A DNA stretch of 64,000 bases from Zygaena filipendulae (lineage: Eukaryota > Arthropoda > Insecta > Lepidoptera > Zygaenidae): assembly GCA_907165275.2 (NCBI GenBank), contig OU015658.1, forward strand, positions 1,314,501 through 1,378,500, read 5' to 3'. The notes under the pieces were generated by a model that had not been told where the DNA came from, did not search any database, and saw only the letters and a list, made by a program, of their open reading frames with translations. This document shows positions 11,534-24,399 of this stretch, piece after piece; the first letter of the stretch is position 1; each line of letters begins with the position of its first letter. A program made the translations under genes and the position numbers.

Positions 11534-12760
11534 ATATGTATAATATCCATTTTTAAAGTTTGAATCTATGACTGTATTCTTTCATAATTTACTAAGATGC
11601 ACCAAGTCTTAAAGGAGGCAGGTAGGTACCTAGGTACTACGTAACCTAACAAACGACGTAGTTAAAGTGGATGCTCCAATGATACTTGCCATTATACTTC
11701 ACTTATTGTCTGATGTAATTCTGACTTTACAAACTGAGTGCAAAGTCGAAATTTTAATGGGCGAAGTTGGTGGCTAAACCATTCACCTTAACGATCGTAC
11801 ATGTTCTCAAATGGTTCATTTTACTATATTTTTTAGCTTCCACTGTGACTAGCACTTAAATAAAAAAAAAAACAGTTATTATTGACAAGAAAATAAGTGT
11901 GAAAAGTGTGAAAATGAAAGTAAATATAAATAATAAAAAAAAGAATCCTCAAACAGATATTCAATAAGATTCTTCGATACGATTTGATGGTGGAATGCAA
12001 AAAAACCGTAATGTATAAATGCATTATAAACCCCTTGTTTAAAGGTTTTATAAAGTTTAAACTAAAACGGTGTTAAGTCTCTTATATAATACATACAATT
12101 GATATTTGTCAAAATATAGAAAGAGACGAAAAACACCTCTATTTAACTTTTTATTACTAAGGCTCGGCGCCCACTGGCGGGACGGCTCGTCAGGGAAATT
12201 TTGGATGACGAATATAAGATAATATGGTACAAATAGCTGCAAATATTTACAGGGTTAAAAGGATACATACACTGTTATAAACATGTTCATAGAAAAAAAA
12301 AACAATCAAAAAAACTGTGAAGGCGCTCGGCGCCCAATCGCTTTACATCATAAGGTCAATGACCTCTATCGAGCTGACCAGCTGATGCACCGCGCGCTGT
12401 GCGCGTGGCGCGTGCCTTGTATACGTATTAGTGAGCTACGGGTATTGTGTACCTTATGAATGTAATTGTAATGTTTTTTCATTGAATTTACTCATATTCT
12501 GAAAACTATAATACTATTTTTTCGCTTATCCTGTTTGTTATACATATACACTTTCAGCCCTGTAAATATTTACAGCTAATTTTACCACATCTTATAAACA
12601 TATACGTTATCACATAACGCCAAATGGTCCTAAACTAAGCAGAGCTTACACTTTGGGTGCCAGACGACTGATATAATACATATTACTATTTTTTTTAAAT
12701 AAATATAACTAAAAATTCAGACTCAAACACAATTTTCAACGCAATATAACATTCACTTTG

Positions 12761-12830
12761 ATGCGAGCATCGAACCCGCGACACCCGGCGTAGCAGTCGG
12801 ACTTACTGTCCACTACACCAACGGGTGACA
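12761..12830 (-). repeat. tRNA-like SINE head
   Basis: On the minus strand there is a box A-like TGGTGTAGTGG (12810-12820) and a box B-like GGGTTCGATGC (12767-12777) at tRNA spacing. The flanks do not form a convincing acceptor stem, so I call a tRNA-derived SINE or pseudo-tRNA rather than a working tRNA. Confidence 0.55.
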
Positions 12831-13305
12831 TCACTGTGACATCACAATGATGTGGTTGAAGGTAGGTACAATAATTTCATCAACATTTTGCTACTGCCAT
12901 TATTATCAAATAATTTAATGGTGTTAAGGTACTTATATTACAACAATCCCCTGCCGTGAGTCCCATCAGTGGGCGCCGGGCCTAAAGGAGAAAAGTCTTT
13001 ATCTAAGGCTCAATTCATATTAGGTTATTACAAACCAGATAATACTAATAATAATTTACAATTTTACAACCGGCGCCATTGGAAAAGAGTTTAGTTACCA
13101 TAGCCTATAATTATTATTATACCCAATTGAATTTTGGCATAAGCCAAACAATATTGCAAACTGAAAATTTAGAATAAATATAAAAAAAAACGTGGTTAAT
13201 TTTTTTAGTTACATTACAGTATGACTAAAGAAAACTTTCGTTAGTGAACAATAGATAACCTGGAGGAGTGTCAATATCGCTTACGTCTTCGTGTGGTTGG
13301 AGTTT
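12831..13305. other. Gene-free AT-rich stretch
   Basis: I see no gene or well-defined repeat between the tRNA-like segment and the GC-rich duplication. Confidence 0.4.
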
Positions 13306-13720
13306 CGGAACGCACGCGCGCAGGTATCGGACTGTCGCGTCGACGCCGCGTTCCAATCGTCAACGTCGCGTCGGTTCCGCACAGCGTTCCAATGAACGCG
13401 ACGTACCGATCGCGCTCCGCTCCGCACTGCACACGTTTCGGAACGCGCGGCCGCAGGTGTGCGAGTGTCGCGTCGACGCGACGCCGCGTTCCAATCGTCA
13501 ACACCACGTATGTAGGTTCCGCACACGGCACAGCAGCGTTCCAATCGACGTACCGATCGCGCCCGCTCCGCACTGCACGCACTGCACACAAGGCCCCCCG
13601 CACACGCGCCCCGCCCCGCCCCACGCACCACACACCGGGGGTATATCGTCCATGCTCGATACAGCAGCGGCGCGGGTCGACGTTACACGGAGTCGTCTGC
13701 GGACACGACATGTTTGCGTT
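13306..13720. repeat. CpG-rich tandem duplication
   Basis: A unit beginning CGGAACGC at 13306-13438 is repeated at 13439 to about 13578. Shared blocks include GTCGCGTCGACG, GCCGCGTTCCAATCGTCAAC and GACGTACCGATCGCGC. A CG/CA-rich tail follows to about 13720. Long open frames exist on both strands and in several frames, as expected from stop-poor GC-rich DNA. I do not call a gene. Confidence 0.7.
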
Positions 13721-13787
13721 AAACTTATAGCACCTTAAAACTGTACGCGTTTTGCGTGTAAATTTTTAAAAGTAAGTACATATATTG

Positions 13788-14235
13788 TTACCTTAGGGGC
13801 GAAAGTAACTTATTCAGGCCCGAGGGGTTTGGACGCCGTTAGTTCAGACACTAAATAAGTCTTTAACCCGAGGTAAACACGACGCTTTTCATTACGAAGG
13901 AAAGTAAAAAAGAAAAACGTAATTAGCTACAAAAAATGAGCGAATTTTATTTTTAACCGACTTCCAAAAAGGAGGAGGTTCTGCATTTAGCTGTATGTGT
14001 GTTTTCAACAATAATTACATAGCACTGTTATTCCAATTAACATCACGCTGTAATTGAGTGGTTGTATAAAAGTTGGAACATGGTTCAAGAAATGTGAAAA
14101 AAATGATCTATTTTTTTTTATAATTTGATTTGACAGCTGTCAGTTGAAAAAGATTCTCCCCAGGGCTGAAAAGTATTACATTCAACCCGCTCCTCAGGCA
14201 ATTTCAGACCTAGTTTCCGAGTATGAGTGATGAAA
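13788..14235. repeat. Dispersed element related to 48496-48840
   Basis: It shares an ordered series of blocks with 48496-48840: GAAAGTAACTTATT, ACTAAATAAGTCTTT, GCTTTTCATTA, AGCTGTCAGTTGAAA and AGGGCTGAAAAGT. It carries an unrelated retroelement-tail motif near 13960. Two imperfect halves around a CG-richer centre suggest a fold-back type of element. Confidence 0.6.
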
Positions 14236-14256
14236 AGGTATCTTTTTTACTTTAAA

Positions 14257-14402
14257 CTAGCTATCCCGGCGAAATTTCCGGGATAAAAGTATATAGTTTT
14301 TTGTACCCCCAACAACGCGTAAGCAAAATAAGATGTTGATCGGTTGAGTAGTTCAAGTGTGAAAGCTTAACAAACAAACTCACACACAACAATATTAGTG
14401 AG
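14257..14402 (-). mobile_element. Helitron-like fragment
   Basis: It begins CTAGCTATCCCGGCG and ends AACAATATTAGTGAGGA, the mirrored 5' end. The internal GGTTGAGTAGTTCAAGTGTG matches other copies. It lies just downstream of the UBE2W stop codon. Confidence 0.5.
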
Positions 14403-14579
14403 GACCAGCGTTCACTTGCATAAACTGGACTCCTGAAGCAGCTTCATCTCAGGACAAAAAGTACCATAGTTATGTGAACATGGGGATATGGTAGGAGGTA
14501 TTCTATCAACAAAATAATTTCTACAATTACTTCTACAAACAAACAAACAATATTCGTGTACATTAATTAATATTTAAAA

Positions 14580-17500
14580 TTAAACCATACCGTGATACCA
14601 CCATTTCGTTTTTTTAGGATTTTTGTTGCACGTTTTGACGTAAAATGAGTTATCCGGTGGCCGTTTCTGAAATGTGCGAAATAAAAATTATTAGAAACAA
14701 AACAAGCTATCGAATAACATTAAGACATAGGCAAGCGCAATGTACAGTCGCTGACTAAAAACGTTTATTAAAACTACTCTAAGGTTTTTGCATACCTATG
14801 TATATATATTTTCACTAGGGAACTTCAGGATAAACTATCCGTATAAATCTTCCTTTAGAATCACTCTGTCAATTGGTGAAAATCGCATGAAAATCTGTTC
14901 AGTAGTATTTAAGTTTATCGCGAACAGACAGACAGATGCGACTGAGGGCTTTGTTTTATAATAGGTATTGTCTAAGGATAAGAAAGCTCAGTAAAATTGA
15001 CAGGGCATTATAAAGTACAAATGAAAAAGTCCATACCCTTCTCTTCTGTACCCAGGCAACGTAGGCGTCTGGACTTTTTCGGACACTTCCAACAATTATC
15101 GTTATATTTCAACCAATTTACACAAAACCTTGACAAATTATATACCTAAACCTTCTTCATGAATAACTCTATCTATCGTTGTAAACCGCATGAAAATCCA
15201 TTCAGTAATTTTTGAGTTTATCGCGAACCGAACAGATCTGCCGCGGTTGTTTATAAGTGGTATGTTCCGTTGTTACGGATAGCTTTGGCCCAGTGCTCGC
15301 AGCGAGGAGAAATTTGTTCCGTTATAACGGACATTATACTGTCGTAATGTCCTGGGGTAGGCAGCCTGGATGATTGGCGCGGTGCTAGTTGGTCGATAGT
15401 TACCTTTTCTTTACAGCTACTGAGCATGGAGACGATGGAGAGGCACACCGACTGCACGGAGAGCGCGGGCGACCAGTCGTCCGTCAGGATGGACAGGCAG
15501 ATGTGCCCGTTGGAGTACACGTGCGGGTGCACCGGGATGTTATTGCCGACGAACGTCACCTGCCAATACACTCCTTTATTACTAACTAGCTGACCCCCCG
15601 CGGTAATTTCAGAGTACCCGCGGGAATTCCGGAATAAAAAGTGCCCCCTATGTCACTTAGGATTACTTTAAATTCCTATAAGTGAAATAATTTTCAAAAT
15701 CGGTTCAGTAGATCCAGAGATTACCCCCTACAACATCAAAAACTCACAAACTTTTGCTCTTTATAATAGACTAGCCCGGTCCCTCCGCGGTTTCACTCGC
15801 GGTAATTTTTGGGTTGGAACTCGGGGATAAGAAGTACCCTATGACGCTCAGGAACACTGTAGCATTCTATTATTGTGTTCCTTCAAAAACCTTATAACAT
15901 AATATGAAATCCATGAATATTTAAGTCAGCTCAAGTCAGCCAATAATCGCACGCACTGTCACGTGAGTCCCTAACTTGTGGTACAGCAGATAATACGTTA
16001 ACAAGATCTGAAGCCATAAAAGAAGGTTCGTTTGATTTTAACAACTTTTTGTAATCAACTTATTTGATAGGTTTTACGTAGACTTATTGTTAGCTTAGAA
16101 ACACTAAATATGTTTTCTGCCATGTGAACAAATCCTAGCACCATCTGTTATGTAAGGATTGGATCACTCCCATATAAACCATGAGCTGATAATAAAATCT
16201 TAGTGAAAATTCCAGCTCTTACGGCCGCACTCAGAGTCGACTTTAATTATTACTTACTTAAGTATAGATTTTTAAAACAAAACTGCCGCAATCAGAGACG
16301 TTCAGTAAATTAATGTTAATTGGCATTTAATGAGATGTAACTTAATTAGTTAAATGCCAATTAACATTAATTTATTAAACTTGTCTGATTGCGGCAGTTT
16401 TGTTTTAAAAATCTATACTTAACTAAGTAATCATTAAAGTCGACTTTGAGTGCGGCGGTAAATCATGAAATTTTTATATTCTCAATACGCCTGCAAAATT
16501 CAAATTAAGTATTTGATTTAAGGCGAAGTTAATATAAAGCGTGTATTAAAGAAATCTAAAACCATGCTATTGGATTCTACTACACGAACAGACTCACCTC
16601 GAGTTCAAGTTTACTATATTATTGTATCTATATTGACGTAAGTTTATGTAGATTAACATTACAAGTAACAAATAAATTATACGCATTATCATGCCAAGTT
16701 CGATCCAGGAAATATAATATGTTGTTTGTTTTTTTAAAGTATTTATCAATAAAGAATTTACTTTTGTTATCTACAATATGTTATGTGATTGAGAAACCAT
16801 TCATATATTTATTACCTGCTATATGTATTACAAAATTATACTATTACTTGATTTAATTGCTAAGTACTTGTTTTTTATTCACTTGAATAGGTATTATCGC
16901 TTAAATAATTATTTAACTTACGATTAATTTAGATTGTTACGCCGCACCCCGTCTCCCAGAAGGGTAGATAGGGGCTCGTTTCGACCGCTTTTTTAAAAAG
17001 AAAGAAAAGGCATTTATTTACTAGGAAATAGAAACAACACAATAGGGTACCTAGTTTCCGGGCTATCAAAATCAAAATCCTATTTAGCCCGTCAGTTAGA
17101 TAATAAAAAAATAATAGACACGAAGTATTGACCAGAACGGTCATTATCTCAAACAGTTCGCACTTTCGTATATTTCCAACTATAGGACCGTTAAAGATTA
17201 AAATCATATAAAAATACAAATGTCAGTCTACACGCAAATATTCAATTACTTATTATTTAAAGCATAATAAAGGTATACCGTATATACCTACCTACATGAT
17301 ATTTTAGCACACTTTCTCACACTCACTCTAGCCTCTGTGTACTTCCGTTTGTACTTACTTTAATTCATTATTTTCTAGAGCACTGTCAAAACATTTATCT
17401 TTCTGTTTTAATTAGAGATGCAACGGATATCCGGTTTACTATCCGGCCGAATACCGGATAGTTGCGCACTATCCGTAACAGGTTGAAACCTGCACGACGC

Positions 17501-20500
17501 GGCCGCCGCCATACTAAAATACATATAGGTATCGTTTGGCCGGCCGAATATTCGGCGGTCGGACTATCCGGCCAAACAAGTATCCGTTGCATCTCTAGTT
17601 TTAATTACTAATTACTAACTGTCTAACATCTTTCATCCCACACTGTTCTCTATAATCACATTATCTATAATCTTATCTTTCACAGCCACACCACACATAC
17701 TTCGCTATAGTTATGTCTAGTATTTATTATCTAGATTGGAGTATTTATTATCTGGATTGAATGTTATTCACGTTATGTTTTGTGATACGCGTTTGAAAAA
17801 GTCGAACTTGAACTTCTTTAGGCGCGATGAAAAAATTCCAAGGTCGAATATGAATGTAACTTTTTTTTTTTAATTAAATGAGTCCGGAGTCCGACGCAAA
17901 GTAGTTTCATTTCAGTCACATGTATTCAGAGCATTTACTGAGCTGCAAGTGCTCATAATACGTGAATGAAAGATGAATGATTGAGATGAAGTATGGAAGA
18001 TTTCGGCGGGAAACAGACCCGTTTGTTTCGTAGATTAAAATATATATTCACAAAGAGAAAAAATTACATCCTCGAGTTGACACTGGCGCAATATGTACCT
18101 AGTAGTGCCAGTCACAGGAATTAAGAAGGGAAACGGAGTGGAAAAGAGTAGATAGAATTGAACACCATAAAAATATGAATCACCGCGCGGTCGCATTAAC
18201 TTATAGACTACGCGGAAAATCAGCAGGATCATAGCAATTATTATGCGATTCCTCGTCACATTTATTGTTGTTGAATAAAAGAGTGAAGAGAAGGGAAGAA
18301 ACAAGACACAAAAAATCAAATTGATCGATAAATGCGTAAAATTCAAAAAAATCAAGATTCAAAAGCCTTTTGTATTGGACCAGAAATTTTAACGTTGCGA
18401 AGGGAGTCTTCCACAGATGTTATGTAGCTGTTGTAACATTCCGTGATTAGTTTTTTACTTCGAGTCCGTAATAAAGCAAAGGTGTCATAATCTCGGGGAT
18501 TTATTATTTTGGATCGGTTGTTACAATCACTTATAATCGTCAGCAGGTTCTTAGAACTATAAATTACCGTCAGTTCGGAATACGTCCTCTGCTGAGAAGA
18601 ACTGACGAGAAACTCAGCAGGGCTGTCTTTTAATGATCATACTTATAAACTAGAAGAACAAAAAATTGTAATTTAATAGAGCAATTCATTTCCAAACATC
18701 TGTATCATTTAAATAGTCTACTACACTATAATATGCTTTATCGCATAATCTGTGTTTAATAAGGGTCTTGAATTTATTAATTGACAAATTAACTACATCG
18801 TTAGGTATATAATACGACAAAAAAACTCATACACAAGTGTAAAACCTCGCTATCATTTAGTGAATACCTACTATGATAGTGCACGAGTGTTCCAAGTATC
18901 AAGTATGGTAAGCACACACGTTTGTGTCATGCGGCACTTTCAAGTTACACAATTGTATCTAGAATCTTGTCAGAATGAAAATTTACAATGGTGTAACTTG
19001 GTGAATCGATGATCTTCTGTCTGTCTAAAGGCGATCTTAAAAAAACTTAAAATTAGTAAGTCGATACGTGATGAAAGACACTTCGATCGTCAAGTCGTTG
19101 ACTTAGAGTTGGGTCAACCATTTGTGACATTGGGGACACTCCAGGCGGGGCACGACTGGGAGACTTTGCATGGATATTGTTATAAAACGACTTAAAATGT
19201 AGCGCTTACGAATTAGTTGGGATGCTTTTTATCTCGTCCCAAATTCACGATTGACTTTGGACATTTTGATTTAAACCAGATTCATACCGAGGCTAATCCA
19301 CCAGAGAAGAAGGTGGTTAAATGTTGCATGACATCATTTAGAAGTATGAGGTCTTGCAGAGATTTGGCGACGATGACTTATACTTAGTGATGCCGTGGTT
19401 TTACGGTTCACAGCTTTCAGAAATTTATTTCTGTAAAGGCGCGTCCACACTATGTCGAACGTGTCGATCGACCTAGCCAATCGACATTTGTCGAGTCGAA
19501 TGCAACCCGAATGAAGTGCATTTTTCTGTTGGCAGTTGACATTTAGTAATCGACAAGTGTCGACGTGTCGAACGCGTAGTTTTGTGGAAATCAACCAGTC
19601 CAACCGGAGAACTGAGATATACATGTGGCTTTACAGGCGCGGTCATTAAAATGGCTGTAACAGCGCCCACAAGAGCATCTTCGTCATCACTCATTTTGTT
19701 TCACTATACAACCGTTTTCGCCGACGATGCTTGTACGAACAGTAGAGAGAACTCACAGTGGCCTAACGTCCAGACAGCTGAAATGTGTGGACGAGGCAAA
19801 TGTAGTTCGATATTGGCGATCGACTAGGTCGATCGACATAGTGTGAACGCACCATAAGAGAATAACAATTCGCTTAGCTAGAGAAATGAAAAAAATATAT
19901 AGTTACAGGATGTTAGGCAGGAAGAACATGTTCAATATTCGGTGATAATACATCCTAATAGGTAAGTAAATAAATTATAACACCACATGATGTGGAGAGG
20001 TACGGTTTTTCCAGTCAAGTGTTTTGAATACATCCTCCAATGCAGTTATAAATAGATTCGGTGATAAGACATCACCTTGACGCAAATTGGATGGGTTTGA
20101 ATATACTCAGTATTCTGTATTACAAAAACAAATATAAAATATTATGTACATTTTTTTCTAATGGGAAAACCAAATGAGGTGGTCACTGACCATAAAGTAA
20201 TTTAATATTATATCAAGTTTAAGGAGCCAATTACGCGTGCGAATTTTTTTTTGTGCGAAACTACCTGATGGCTGATCTGCCAAACGTTGTTCTGCCATAT
20301 AAATTAGAAATCAAACTACTTATATATTTCCTGTAAATTTTCGTACTTAATCGTGTTTTAGCTATACCTAATATATCCGAAAATTATCTTCCTAACATTA
20401 ATACTTCATAATTTCTCAGGCTTTTAAGTAGTAACATAGCTTCTTAAATATAAGAGTGAATGAGAGGACACCTTGTATAAAAAAAGGAAAAGTCGTCACT

Positions 20501-22202
20501 CACCTCAGGAGAGTCAAACGGATATTTGTTAGTAAATTTGAACTGCAATACAAATTTTTCGCCTTCATATAGTGTGCCCGGAACTCCCTCCATGTGAACT
20601 GTCCACCTGAGGACATGGAAATAACGAATTAAGAAATTTTTAATTTCATTTTACTCCATACCTGTACAGTGAGCAGCAGAAATATGCCAACACATTTGAC
20701 AGACATAAAATCAAAATTAATGACTCAAAAGGTTTTCTTCCCAAAATTCAAGTGCATTAAACTGCTGGTGTATTTAACATGACTTCAATAGATCAGATTA
20801 TAATGTGGAACACAAATTTAAATTTACACAAAATGTTACCAACACATAAAACAACAACATATTGTCTTCCTGTCTGTGTGCTTTAAGTGAACAAGGATTT
20901 AAATTTGGTATGTGGGAACTTGGTGTCACAAGTATAGCATAATAATAATAATCATTTATTTCAGGAGTTATTACCCAATAAAAACAGTAAACAGTTAAAC
21001 AACAAAATTTACATACCTTTTACTATATAGTACAACAAGGGGGTCCCTGACGGAAACCTGATTTGAGCAAGGTTGAAACCATAGATAATAGCTTATCGTT
21101 ATTATTAATAGCTTTCCATTTTTATGTTAGGAAATAAGTGTTAAATCAGCTGTTGTTTAAACCCAACTTTTTGGAGTTTAGGTCTCACTGATAGTGATTG
21201 AAAATCAGTATTTTTCTACATGAAAAGAAACTTTCTGATTAGAATGTTATTTGATTCTTTTTTTTGTAAGCCCATTATAGAAAGAACATCTCAAAACCTA
21301 CCAATTTCATGACTTATCACATGTGACATTGTGATATTCAATCAAGCATTACATGACACTTTCACTTATGTACATGTTTGGTGCACAAGTGTGTCAACTT
21401 TGTTAATTAAGTGATGTTTGGGTAGTAAAGCTAATAAATAAAAAACTTTAATATCTTGATTTATAAGTCTTATTAGATAATTATGTATAATAATTTATAT
21501 AGTTTTAACTTTCATGGCTGTACTGTAAAGAATACATACTTAGACAAAGTTGCATAACTAATTGCACACCTAATTTCAAGTTTCAGGTTTAAGTTCAGCC
21601 TCAAAGTCATGTCATCATTTTCTTATCAGAATTTTCTGGGCTCAACTTGAGAAAAGTGCTGATGCAGTGGGGCTTTGATGTGGAAAAGATGTATTGGTGG
21701 GTAAAACCTCACCTAGAACATATAGGTATTAGGAATAGCACCAGTATCTAGAATATGAATGGTGATACACCAGTGTCTAGAATGAAATGATTTCGTAATT
21801 GTTGTACGTACATAAAAAACCGCTCTCTGTACTTACAGTGTAAGATTTTGGCTGGCCTGATCTCCGTCTACCGTGACCCCTGGAGGAGGTTCCCTCATCA
21901 GAGACATGAGTTCCTTCTGTAATCTCCTCTGAAACAACAGGCACATCTGCTGTACAGTTCCACACTTTGGAACAGCTATTGCGACAAAATAACAATGAGA
22001 TTTCTGACATCAACTTCTCAACCCAAAAGCTGTCACAACAGTTCAGTTTCTAACCCCAATTTGAAACCCTAGAAAATAGTGTGCCAATAAAATTTACAAT
22101 AGTTGCTCTTCATTGATAAATAAGAAAATGGGGAAAGAAATTATGTGGTATGTAGTAATTTAATTATTTTTACCATACCTTAGACGGGGACATAGCCGCC
22201 AT
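14580..22202 (-). CDS. UBE2W: Ubiquitin-conjugating enzyme E2 W
   Basis: Five exons on the minus strand: 22179-22202, 21837-21928, 20504-20606, 15404-15559 and 14580-14666. The spliced frame gives 153 aa (human 151). The start is the ATG at 22202, opening MAAMSPSK; an ATG three codons on is also possible. The protein is a UBC-fold E2 that in vertebrates ubiquitinates protein N-termini. C94, in [11 protein letters not shown], is the catalytic cysteine. Ahead of it is HPH (84-86) where most E2s have HPN, a known UBE2W trait. The C-terminal KTKWWYH block, which helps shape the unusual active site, is present in the last exon. Introns contain a fold-back MITE, a hAT MITE, Helitron pieces and a Harbinger-like element. 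The 5' side faces CASD1 head to head. Confidence 0.96.
15586..15865 (-). mobile_element. Two adjacent Helitron-like fragments
   Basis: CTAGCTGACCCCCCGCGG begins one copy that ends near TTATAATAGA at 15770. A second CTAGCCCGGTCCCTCCGCGG starts directly at 15771 and decays by about 15865. They sit 27 bp into UBE2W intron 3, close to the exon 4 acceptor. Confidence 0.6.
16222..16458. mobile_element. Fold-back MITE copy 1 (237 bp)
   Basis: The element is almost entirely one inverted repeat. The left arm starts CGGCCGCACTCAGAGTCGAC and contains AAACTGCCGCAATCAGA; the right arm is its reverse complement, with a short centre. The flanks are TTA and TAA. Copies 2 and 3 at 45242-45476 and 58450-58686 have TTA on both sides, a TWA target as used by PIF/Harbinger elements. 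Confidence 0.9.
17046..17125 (+). repeat. MITE A fragment
   Basis: The end CTAGTTTCCGGGCTATCAAA and the CCGTCAGTTAGATAATAAAA block match the first 80 bp of MITE A (10167-10495). The rest is missing. Confidence 0.6.
17413..17597. mobile_element. hAT MITE (185 bp, perfect 8-bp TSD)
   Basis: The inverted ends TAGAGATGCAACGGATA and TATCCGTTGCATCTCTA are perfect over 17 bp. GTTTTAAT flanks both sides exactly (17405-17412 and 17598-17605), the 8-bp duplication expected of hAT. The interior is rich in CCGGATA/TATCCGG palindromes. Confidence 0.9.
18370..18800 (-). repeat. Possible LINE 3'-end remnant
   Basis: The block CCTCTGCTGAGAAGAACTGA followed by GAAACTCAGCAGG resembles a 3' region common in lepidopteran LINE copies (from memory). 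No open frame remains. Confidence 0.35.
19437..19854 (-). mobile_element. Harbinger-like element remnant (418 bp)
   Basis: The left end AGGCGCGTCCACACTATGTC and the reverse-complemented right end TGGTGCGTTCACACTATGTC form TIRs, and TAA flanks both sides. A 73-codon minus-strand frame at 19473-19694 opens [12 protein letters not shown]. It may be a piece of an element-encoded protein, but I cannot identify it. It lies in UBE2W intron 3. Confidence 0.65.
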
Positions 22203-23869
22203 TGTAATCCAATTTAGACGTTTACTATTGCCAGAGAAAAAAAAACACTAAACAGTGAAGAAATGAAACGTACAGTTAAAAAAATAATTACTTATAGGTT
22301 CAGGGGCGGATCCAGGGGGGGCACTGGGGGCAATTGCCCCCCCTGAAGACCTAAATAGGTACCTACTTTAATTAGACCTTAGAAAAATCTTCGCAAGGTT
22401 GTGGCTTTTCACCAAAGTTTCATCGTAATTTGAATAGAAATATACGAATGAACCTGAATGAACGAACAAATATTCATTTTTAAAACTCTATAAATTATTA
22501 CTTCGTAACGAACCCCTATGGAAGTTTGTATCTATTATTGTAAAACAAACACAAAATCTGTCAATTCTTTCTCGTTAAAACAAATTTTCTGTTTTGAAAC
22601 TACGTGCCGTATGGTATATTTCTCATTTAAAAGGAGAAGTTTCTGCGTTTGGCTGTATATATATTTTTACAATTATCCTTATATATGTAGTTTCTCTATC
22701 CCTTTTCTTTAACTTCATCCAACATCCTTGAGACTTGGAAGTAAGCTATTATGATTTCACTTCCCAAAACTAGTTGGTACCTAACTCTTCTACTTTTTTC
22801 CACGTTCAAAGCAAATCTATCCAAATTATTTATTTATATTATGTTATATGTAACTGACGAACTAAATGGAATTAATAGAATTTCGGTTTTTATTCCCCGT
22901 CATATTGTACCTCTGTGCTCAAAAAATAGTCAACGACTTTTATCACGTGCGGTGCGCGATGAATTCGGATTTGGAAAAAATTTTGGGCAAATTTCCAAAA
23001 TTTATCAAATTTTTCTTCTGTTGACTGTAAATTTTAAAATCTTCTATGGTCAAAAACATCTTTTTGTTTCAATAGTACCTATTTTTCCGTATCTCGTCAT
23101 ATGGACGAAAATCATTCACTTCTCTGAGTTTTCTGCGTTATTTCCCAAATTTTCTCCTCATTTTACTAATCCAAGGAGTAACCTTCTTTTTGTTGACGCC
23201 GATGTGTGCTGTATGAATCTGATAGAAGAGTAATTGAAATTGAAAATTGAAATTGAAAAAACTTTATTTGACACAACACAAAGATTTACAGCATACGTAT
23301 ACAACAACTAAACATAGTAACGCGATAAGTTGGAGCGGCTGCAAAATGTGTGTGCTTTACATATTCGCCAGGCGCACTACACATATTCTTTGTACCATCT
23401 TTAAAGTGCTGAGGGATCCCAAATCACGGACTTACTTCAAAGAAAGTTTCAGATTGCTTTATGTCGGTCGTGAAGCTACTTCAGGTAGTTAGGTAGTTCT
23501 TTGTTCTTCTGATCACGAAACACGTTTTTATCACATCACATGTGCACCTCTGATGGTATTTTTTCTCAGTTTAGTAAAGAAATCGCTATTAACCATAACA
23601 CTTCCCATTATTTTCCTATCACTTTATAGATACAAACCTACAAAATTTTAATTTAAAGTTGTTAATTCAGGTCAGATTCGCTGGAACGTAAATTTTTCAT
23701 TTTTTACTTTTATCTGTTGTAGCTTCCATGTAGATTATTTTATGCATGAAAGTACTAGTTTAAAATAATGAAATACTAAAAAAACTTTGATTTTACAGAG
23801 AATCGTACTCAAAAACCGCTATACCTACCTAAGCTCTATCGTTTTCGACACCACATTTTTTTTAAATAT

Positions 23870-24250
23870 GAAAAACATAAAACTAAAAAGCTAAAAATAA
23901 CAAAATACCGACTTAATCCATCAGACAAAAATACATGTAATACTATTGTTGGTTTGTGCTACCACTTTTTGATTTAAATTCGGTGCCAAGCCCGCTTACG
24001 TCTACCCACTTGGGTTGTTCAGCTCACAACGAACTCGTGGCGGGACTGGACTTAGCCCATGTACCTACGCCATATTTGGCTTGTCACCGACTTCAAATAA
24101 TAATAGTAGTCAAGTGGTAGAATAAACCAATAATAACTACTGGTACTGGTATAATAACTACTGGTAATAACTACCAAAAATAAACTTACGTGTATTTTTG
24201 TCTGTTGGATAAAATCGATATTTTGTTATTTTTAGCTTTTTAGTTTTGTG
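23870..24250. mobile_element. Inverted-repeat element nested in the hAT copy
   Basis: The left arm AAAACTAAAAAGCTAAAAAT with AACAAAATACCG is mirrored on the right by TTGTTATTTTTAGCTTTTTA. CAGACAAAAATACATG is mirrored by the region before TTTTTGTCTG. The unpaired middle (about 23960-24120) is GC-richer. Confidence 0.6.
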
Positions 24251-24399
24251 TTGTTGGAAGTCAGTTTTAATTTTTTTGTTAAAATTTTGTTTATTTCTTG
24301 CTTTCAAGTGAGTCCGTTTGTAATTTATCTAAGTTACAATAGCCTAATGTCAATTGCTCATCGCCTTTTACAAAATACTGCTTTTACCGACGGGACGAC

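Noticed and set aside
12761..12830. Functional tRNA gene
   Set aside because: A and B boxes are present, but I could not form a seven-pair acceptor stem or a clean anticodon arm, so it is better explained as a SINE head.
13268..13738. Arg-rich open frames in the CpG-rich repeat
   Set aside because: Long frames occur on both strands and in several frames. The DNA is a tandem duplication, and the predicted peptides are low-complexity.
22751..23233. 160-codon frame inside the hAT element
   Set aside because: It contains no transposase motif I recognise and appears to include MITE A-like noncoding sequence, so it looks like chance.
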